Of a stretch of DNA of 64,000 nucleotides, positions 58,338 to 64,000 are shown piece after piece (position 1 is the stretch's first letter; every line of letters begins with the position of its first letter). The DNA lies in assembly GCA_961205875.1 (NCBI GenBank), contig OY540815.1, positions 20,955,638-21,019,637 on the forward strand, written 5' to 3'. A program made the translations under genes and the position numbers. Below the pieces are notes generated by a model. The model ran no database searches, had not been told where the DNA came from, and worked only from the letters and a program-made list of their open reading frames with translations. The stretch comes from Sialis fuliginosa (Eukaryota > Arthropoda > Insecta > Megaloptera > Sialidae).

Positions 58338-58562
58338 TAATTCTTTTAGGGTTTCTCCCCTTCTCCTTACACACAATTTTAATAATTTTGAAATGAGACC
58401 GTCCTCAAGCCAGTTCATGAGTTATGCTTGTAACAAGAATTTAGGGGACAGACAGACACGGAAAGATGAAGTTAAAATTTTGAAATCGGAAAACAATTTT
58501 TTGCTCTCATTTTAAAACGATCACAAAGCTTCTCGTATCTTCGATATAGCGAGGAAGCAAAA
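58338..58562 (+). repeat. Dispersed repeat family B, copy 5 (shortened)
   Basis: 'ccgtcctcaagccagttcat' shows an internal deletion relative to copies 2 and 3. The GACA patch and the 'tcacaaagcttctcgtatct' tail remain. Confidence 0.72.
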
Positions 58563-58710
58563 CATATTATTATGCTAAGTGCTTCCTCGTGCTAAATTCA
58601 CCAAAGGTATAGTTAATTATCGAACAATTTTAATAAAAAAATTGCCGTTGGTGAATTGTTAAAAAAAATTTTTAATACGCATATCTATTTAATTTTTGTA
58701 TATTTATAAG
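58563..58710. other. piggyBac-MITE-like remnant
   Basis: 'agtgcttcctcgtgctaaat' at about 58579 is the inverse of the internal word at about 25580. Possibly the other half of the remnant at 58140, separated by the family B copy. Confidence 0.4.
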
Positions 58711-59022
58711 AAAAAAATTTGGTTAATACGGAGAATATGGGTGTTCCTACTATCAAAAATCGAGTGTTGATGTGTTAGAATAGAGTAGAATGTGCTGTAT
58801 CTATTGTAACATATAGGAATTTTTATTTCACAATTATTTAATAAAAACAATTCGTTGCGGCGGAGATTGAATCCCCGTTTTTATACCCCCCTTTCGCCCC
58901 AAAGACAGTTAAAGTGTATATTATTAAAGCATCAACTCTATCCTGAATAACTATATACGTTTTTTTGACAGTTGTGACGTCGGGACACCCATACTCTCCG
59001 TATTAACCAAAAAAATTTTTTT
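58711..59022. mobile_element. Foldback element, ~35-bp inverted ends
   Basis: 'tttggttaatacggagaata' then tgggtgttcc at the left is inverted as gggacaccca then 'tactctccgtattaaccaaa' at the right. The interior has no ORF. Confidence 0.75.
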
Positions 59023-59553
59023 TTAACAATATTGAATATTAATCTAAACGACAAAAGGAGATATAACTTCGTTAGTGAATATTTTTAAGTATTAATGCAT
59101 CTAATTTGTATCAGAGTCTGCATTTCAATAAACAATACATTACTTTTAAATCTACATAAAATTTTAACAAAATGTTAACATACATAACGTTTGTGTAAAC
59201 AAATTAGGACTTCCCCACTTACCCCTACTAGTTATTTACCACCATAACATTCCATGATGATCACGATGTGTATCACAGATAAATTATACATCCGTTTAAC
59301 GTTCACCCCCCCGTAATGCTAACCCCCCCACTCCACCCACAGTCCCTGCCGCCGTATCTACCCCTATAGAGGGGTGTATGAAACACACCTGTTCGCTATG
59401 TAGTGATTTGATATCTTCATTATTGTTTTTGATTTTTTGTGTCTCTCGTATAGCCATTATTTTGTTTGAACCCTTTTGTTAATTTTAAATTTACTGATTG
59501 TGTTATTCATTAATTAAAAGTGAAATATATGTGGTCGATTGACCAGACCGATT
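59023..59553. other. Noncoding, C-rich patch at 59300..59345
   Basis: No gene. The C-rich patch (ttcacccccccgtaatgc, aacccccccactccaccc) stands out in composition. Confidence 0.4.
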
Positions 59554-59725
59554 ATGGATCTCGGCTTCTGGGTGTAAGTCGCGTCGGTTTGGTCGTGTTA
59601 TCGGCCAACGTTTCGTCACACATTGCAGTGGACACACCACTTTTAGAAGAGCCCTGAAGATGTCCACTGCAATGTGTGACGAAACTTTGACCTGACGCGG
59701 CTTACACACAGAAGCCAAGATCCAT
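59554..59725. repeat. Inverted pair with hammerhead-like core
   Basis: The arms atggatctcggcttctgggt ... ttgcagtggaca (59554..59634) and tgtccactgcaatgtgtgac ... aagccaagatccat (59661..59725) are inverted around 26 bp. The right copy has ctgaaga (59654..59660) and cgaaac (59680..59685) separated by gtccac/gtg-t-gac, which can pair. This is the CUGANGA / GAAA layout of hammerhead ribozymes, known from Penelope-like retroelement ends. The arms differ by a deletion of about 15 bp. A ribozyme is not established. Confidence 0.5.
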
Positions 59726-60564
59726 ATCAAAATCACCGCGGAAGCCTCAAGACTTGTACAGACTGATTATAATAGAATTTTGATAGCTGTGTTCGCTGAA
59801 ATTAGGTTCTTAGTATGCAATATGTTCCTTCATCGAATTACTTTTTTTTAGTGTATACAATTTCTACATTGAAAAAAAATTGCTGAGAAAAAATAAGTAT
59901 AAATTGATTCAAGTCCGACTGAAGCTTAAAAAGCGGATATCACACTCCGTCGTCCCCAAATTATACGACTGGATTTTCCCTAAGTCGAATAGAATTTGGC
60001 TGTCTTATACGTACCTATATACGGAGCAAAAATACAGTTCCCTAGCGAGAGGTAACTTGCGTGCTCTGAAGTAATTCTATAGAATGATTGTATTTTGTTG
60101 GTCCAACAGATTTTCGTTTTTGTATAATAAAGTATAAAAAATATTGTGGTGGCCAGTGCAGTTTATTTTTATTAAATAAATTTAATATTATAAAACAAAT
60201 TATCCAACATTTTGAGAAGTAATGCTTCATGATAACATAAGATAAACATTAAAAATACTTTATCGACCGCGGTAGCCAACAAAATACAAGAAAAAAATGA
60301 ATATCATACAACGAAAATCTGTTACATCACGAATGCTTATAAAAAATATGATTACTTTAAACATTCATTGAAATCTTGTGAAAAGCGGAATAATTTTATT
60401 TATGCCTAACATAAAACCCGTTTGATCTGATCCCAGTTGGCAACGCGCCCGAGGCACTGTCTCAAATCTAAATTGTGTTTTTATTGTACAGCGGAAATGC
60501 ACACATATTATAGTTTTTTTTTACAAAATAAATACTTTATTGGGACTATTATTTGTTTTTACAG
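59726..60564. other. Noncoding upstream intron of groucho
   Basis: No repeat recognised. It ends in the 3' splice site ttatttgtttttacag at 60564. Confidence 0.5.
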
Positions 60565-60662
60565 GGCCCTCCACAGCAGAGCGGCCAAATAAAGTTCACG
60601 ATAGCTGACACGCTGGAGAGGATCAAAGAGGAATTCAATTTTCTGCAAGCGCAGTATCACAC
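60565..60662 (+). CDS. gro: groucho internal coding exon (Q-domain start)
   Basis: This 98-bp exon lies between acceptor ttttacag (60557..60564) and donor gtaagt (60663). Read from 60565 in phase 0 it encodes 32 residues, beginning [20 protein letters not shown], and leaves two bases (ac) completed by the next exon. [14 protein letters not shown] followed by LQAQYH is the opening of the glutamine-rich Q domain of insect Groucho; vertebrate TLE has TISES(C) and FQFLQAQYH at the same place. Groucho is a nuclear co-repressor recruited by Hairy/Enhancer-of-split, Runt, Engrailed and TCF. The Q domain forms the helical tetramer and binds TCF/Lef. In known family members a short exon coding an MYPSP-type N-terminus precedes this one; it was not found here. 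Identification is secure; which paralogue cannot be told from 54 residues. Confidence 0.95.
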
Positions 60663-62662
60663 GTAAGTAGCATTTTTTTTTTTTTGTAAAACTACATATT
60701 TTAATATAGACATTGAAAAAAAATTAAGAGATCAAAAAGTTTCTGTAATTATGCAAAAAATAAGTTTTTAAGTACTTTTATATTATACAAGTACTTTATC
60801 AGTTTCAAATAAGGTACTGGCACCAGTTATGGCCGCTATAAGAGCAAAGTTTACTGTTTTTGTGATTGATGGGCTTCTTTTTTGTTATTCTCATGAACTC
60901 ATATTACTAATAAAACAAGTAACTTTTTTTTAAATCAATTTAATTACCAAAATAAGCAAATAAAGTTGTTTTTTTAAATTATAGCCATTTATTTTGTTTA
61001 TGTTTTTTTTTCTCCAGTAATGCATAAAGTAAAACCAGTAAGAGTAGGCAGTAATGGACACTTGCTAATGATAAGTACTACGACACAAAAGATATAAAAG
61101 CAAGAATCGTCAAATTTGAAACAATGTAAAGCAGTTGCTATAATAATATAATATTTAATAAATAAATTATACATATAATTGTCATCAAATCACGCTGTAA
61201 GACAGTTAAATGTATATAGATTAATATTCAGAAATTGTAGTAATCAAATATCAACAAATATTTATAATTCAGTACATTTAATTCAAAAAAGCCATTACTG
61301 AGGTCATATTCACCAGTACCTTATAAACAAATGTTGTTGTAATTGCTATTACATAAATTTAAGTACTTTGTTTGTACTTAAGTACATGTTTTTGCACTTG
61401 TGCAAAGCCCTGACTGTATTCCGCACTTATTTTTGTTATATTCAATTTCTTAATATGTATAGGTATATTGTGTTTATTTGAAAAAGTAAACACAAAAGAA
61501 AAATATGTATACTTTTCTCGAAGTTATAAAATTCATAACCATATCTGTTACAATACATTTATGTTATATTATTTTCAACTCGATATAAAGCAAACAGAAA
61601 TTAAAGTATCAGTTTTGTTTACATTTACAACATTTTTACACCGCCTATCAAGGCGATCATAAAGTACTAATAAATGTTTAACAGGTGTTAAGTTTTATTA
61701 CACCATTTAAAATCATGCAGTGGTTACAATTAGTAATAACGAAAGAACGGTGTTGGTGTTTTTCATTGGTCTAAAAAGAGTGCTGGGATTCTTATACATT
61801 TTTTTATACACTCTCTAAAAAAAATTAAGTATATATTTTTCGAAATATGATACTGAAGCAATGAAAGGGTGAAATATGTATTATATATTTGAATTACTAT
61901 TGTATAATACAATTAAAGTTAGTAAATAAATAGAAAAAAATCTTAAAAACTATATATTTAAGAAATTTTTACACCCTTATTTGTTTGCCCTATACTTACA
62001 ATTTTTGCTTTTCAACTACTGCAATGACATTTGTTTTTTGCATTACATTTCTTACATTTTTTTGCTTTTACAACTGCAATGACCTATTTTTAGCTCTACA
62101 TTTCTTACATTTTTTGCTTTTACAACTGCAACACATTTTATGATTTTATTTATTATACATTTTTTCAATTTTTTGCACTACACAAATTAGCTTTTACAAT
62201 TGTAGAAATGAGCTACAACTCACACTAAAATAACTCCTGCCTCCCTGATAGAAAAACAAAGAAGGTCGTTAGATAGTAATTAATCATTGGCAAATAGAAA
62301 TGTAAAAGTACTTTAATTTATGCCAAACATGTTTCTCGGACCCCCAGCAAAAGTTTCGCGGACTTTAGTTTAAGAACCGCTGGGTTAAATGATCTAATGT
62401 TGTTTAATTCACCACCCGACGCATAGAAAACAACTGGTGAATTCCAACTGTGTGTTTCATTTGATTTGTTTTACATTATTGAAAACTGTTTTTATAGCTT
62501 TTTCTACAATAGGAACTTTTCTATCGCAAATAAATACACACAATGTAAATTGTATGGAGTTATTTTTCTGCAACTACCTTTGAAACAGACGATTGGCATA
62601 GCGCGGAATAAAGAACAGCGTGAACAAAACGAATCTCATTTTGTTTTCTTTCTTCTTTGCAG
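60663..62662 (+). other. gro: groucho intron (2000 bp)
   Basis: Runs from gtaagt to ttctttcttctttgcag. It contains a complete MITE-A copy (60812..61321). About 61990..62220 holds repeated 'acatttcttacatttttt' and 'gcttttacaactgcaa' units (an imperfect ~55-bp tandem repeat). No other gene. Confidence 0.9.
60812..61321 (+). mobile_element. MITE-A, copy 9, complete with TA duplication
   Basis: AGGTACTGGCACCAGTTAT at the left and TCACCAGTACCT at the right, with TA at 60810..60811 and 61322..61323. This is the cleanest evidence that family A duplicates TA. It lies inside a groucho intron in sense orientation. Confidence 0.88.
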
Positions 62663-62726
62663 ATTGAAGCTGGAATGCGAGAAACTAGCAGGGGAAAAGA
62701 CTGAAATGCAACGACATTACGTTATG
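62663..62726 (+). CDS. gro: groucho next internal coding exon (Q domain)
   Basis: A 64-bp exon between acceptor cttctttgcag (ends 62662) and donor gtatgt (62727). Its first base completes the split Thr codon (ac|a). It then encodes 21 residues, LKLECEKLAGEKTEMQRHYV plus M, ending in phase 0. This is the second part of the Q-domain helix; relatives continue with YYEMSYGL, which is not found before the window end, so the following exon lies beyond 64000. Both splice junctions and phases fit without any adjustment, so the gene looks intact. A 106-codon open frame spanning this exon exists only because intron sequence happens to be open and should not be used as the gene model. Confidence 0.95.
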
Positions 62727-62828
62727 GTATGTATTATTTGTATATTTTGTTATTATATAGGAGTAGTCCGTGTATTTGTAAATTAGTTTTTGTACTAGTA
62801 TATTTTAAATTTGGGTCAATATGTACTA

Positions 62829-63068
62829 CACAGGTAGAAAAGTGACTTGGGCCAAGAAAATCTTGTTTTATATATAACGAAAACAATATTTTCTTAATAT
62901 AAGAATTTATTCTTAATCCAAGTATATTATTGTTTTCGTTCAACAATATTTCTTTAAATGGAAACAACAATTTTCTGGATTAAGAGTATATTCTTAAATT
63001 AAGAAAATATTTTTTTCGTTATATAGAAAACAAGGATTTCTTGGCCCAAATCAACCTTTCTACCAGTG
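62829..63068. mobile_element. TA-flanked palindromic MITE-N in groucho
   Basis: CACAGGTAGAAAAGTGACTT is inverted as AATCAACCTTTCTACCAGTG, with gggccaagaaa paired to ttcttggccc and further pairing inward (tatataacgaaaacaatatt). TA flanks at 62827..62828 and 63069..63070. Confidence 0.8.
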
Positions 63069-63071
63069 TAG

Positions 63072-63426
63072 GGCAAAACCGAGTCTTTTTCCCATTTGAT
63101 TAACATGGGAAAAATTACTTTTTTATTTACGCGTGAATAGCTCGTTTAATTTTTATTTTATTTTATCAGAGCAATATTTTGTAGAGAATTAATTCATAAA
63201 CTCAGTAATTTTTAAGATATATTTGTTTAAAAATTATCATAAAAATTGGATTTTACTTTTTATGATAATGTTTATATCTTTATATCATTAAAAATAGTGG
63301 ATCTATGAATTGAGCATTTGGGATCTTTTTTGTAGGAAATTTAATTCTATATAATATGCTGGTGTACAAGTAAAAAAGTAATTTTTCCCATGTTAATCAA
63401 ATGGGAAAAAGATTCGGTTTTGCGCC
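63072..63426. mobile_element. Foldback element adjoining MITE-N
   Basis: ggcaaaaccgagtctttttc and 'ccatttgattaacatgggaa' at the left are inverted as 'ttcccatgttaatcaaatgg' and 'gaaaaagattcggttttgcg' at the right, an arm of about 57 bp with few differences. It begins right after the TA of MITE-N, so the two insertions abut. Confidence 0.78.
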
Positions 63427-63894
63427 ATTAACTTTTGGACCGAAAAAAAAACACCCTAGTGTATATAAATATTCTGATATACTTTGGGCACTATAGAAAA
63501 CAGTATTTTTAACATTTCAAAGAAATCTGGATTGACTAGGTTTCACAAAAACTGTGTTTTAAATACTGGAAAGTTAGTGTAAGTAAGATGCGGTATATTT
63601 TCTTTAAAAATCAGATGCAATTTTAAATATCTACTATTCGATTAGTCATTTTAAAAACACCTAAAGAAAATACCCAGAAAAACCGGCCGTGAGCTTCATC
63701 CAATCTAGATATGTATGTATTTGGTCAACTCAGCCTTGCCGCTCTTTTTGAGTCTCTGTGTCTCTCACTTCTACCGCAAAATGTCATATTACACGGTCTT
63801 ATTTTATACAAAAGGAAAGTTTTATGAAAGTGTTATTTAACACACCAATAGTAATGCCCATTTTCAATAATTACATTTATATCTGATATTAACT
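63427..63894. other. Noncoding (groucho intron), nothing recognised
   Basis: No repeat or exon recognised. Confidence 0.45.
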
Positions 63895-64000
63895 TATACC
63901 CGCGGCTTCGCTCGCGTAGATTTTCAAAATCCCAACCAGATAGAATACACTAATTACAACCCTCCTTTCATGACAGGGGGTGAAATATTAAAATTTGAAT
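63895..64000 (+). repeat. RTE-like tail, runs off the window
   Basis: tacccgcggcttcgctcgcg and 'accctcctttcatgacaggg' match, in the opposite direction, the tail at 19540..20000. Confidence 0.65.

Noticed and set aside
62466..62786. 106-codon ORF around the groucho exon
   Set aside because: Only the 21 codons between the acceptor at 62662 and the donor at 62727 are exon; the rest is intron.

Overview
The window looks like AT-rich insect genomic DNA. It holds one host gene that can be recognised from sequence: two consecutive small coding exons of groucho (Gro/TLE co-repressor) on the plus strand near the right end (60565..60662 and 62663..62726). Both have consensus splice sites, and they join in frame to encode 54 residues of the tetramerising Q domain. 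The wording of the Q domain is insect Groucho rather than vertebrate TLE. The first coding exon was not found, so the roughly 60 kb to the left is probably a very long groucho intron 1 and/or 5' flank. No other host protein or RNA gene could be supported there.

The rest is dense with mobile DNA. (1) 46800..52195 is a very young BEL/Pao LTR retrotransposon. It has 453-bp LTRs in which I see no difference, a 5-bp target duplication and one unbroken 1203-codon ORF for Gag, protease, reverse transcriptase and RNase H. It stops just after RNase H, and where integrase should lie there is only about 340 bp, mostly a 25-bp tandem repeat. (2) 35005..38893 is a satellite array of 24 monomers of about 161 bp, with signs of a five-monomer higher-order pattern and older, matching monomers at both edges. 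(3) Many non-autonomous DNA transposons (MITEs) are present, several with visible terminal inverted repeats (TIRs) and target-site duplications (TSDs): a PIF/Harbinger derivative that keeps the start of a transposase gene, three hAT-type elements with 8-bp duplications, a piggyBac-type element with TTAA, several TA-duplicating families and one family with 5-bp duplications. (4) Two long palindromes (28884..29627 and 53264..54105) have arms of about 330-350 bp.

Layout: 1..9 kb, dispersed repeats (families B, C, D), the Harbinger MITE and a partly duplicated MITE-A. 9..25 kb, further MITEs and RTE-like 3' tails. 25..34 kb, piggyBac and hAT MITEs, the first palindrome, a MITE nested in a MITE, a GC-rich island and three more foldback elements. 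35..39 kb, the satellite. 39..46 kb, more MITEs. 46.8..52.2 kb, the BEL element. 52..60 kb, the second palindrome, a satellite relative, a hAT element inside a palindrome and an inverted pair that carries a hammerhead-like core. 60.5..64 kb, the groucho exons separated by an intron containing one MITE-A copy, followed by two more foldback elements. Family letters used here are my own labels. Every family assignment rests on visible termini, target duplications or motifs, not on a database search.
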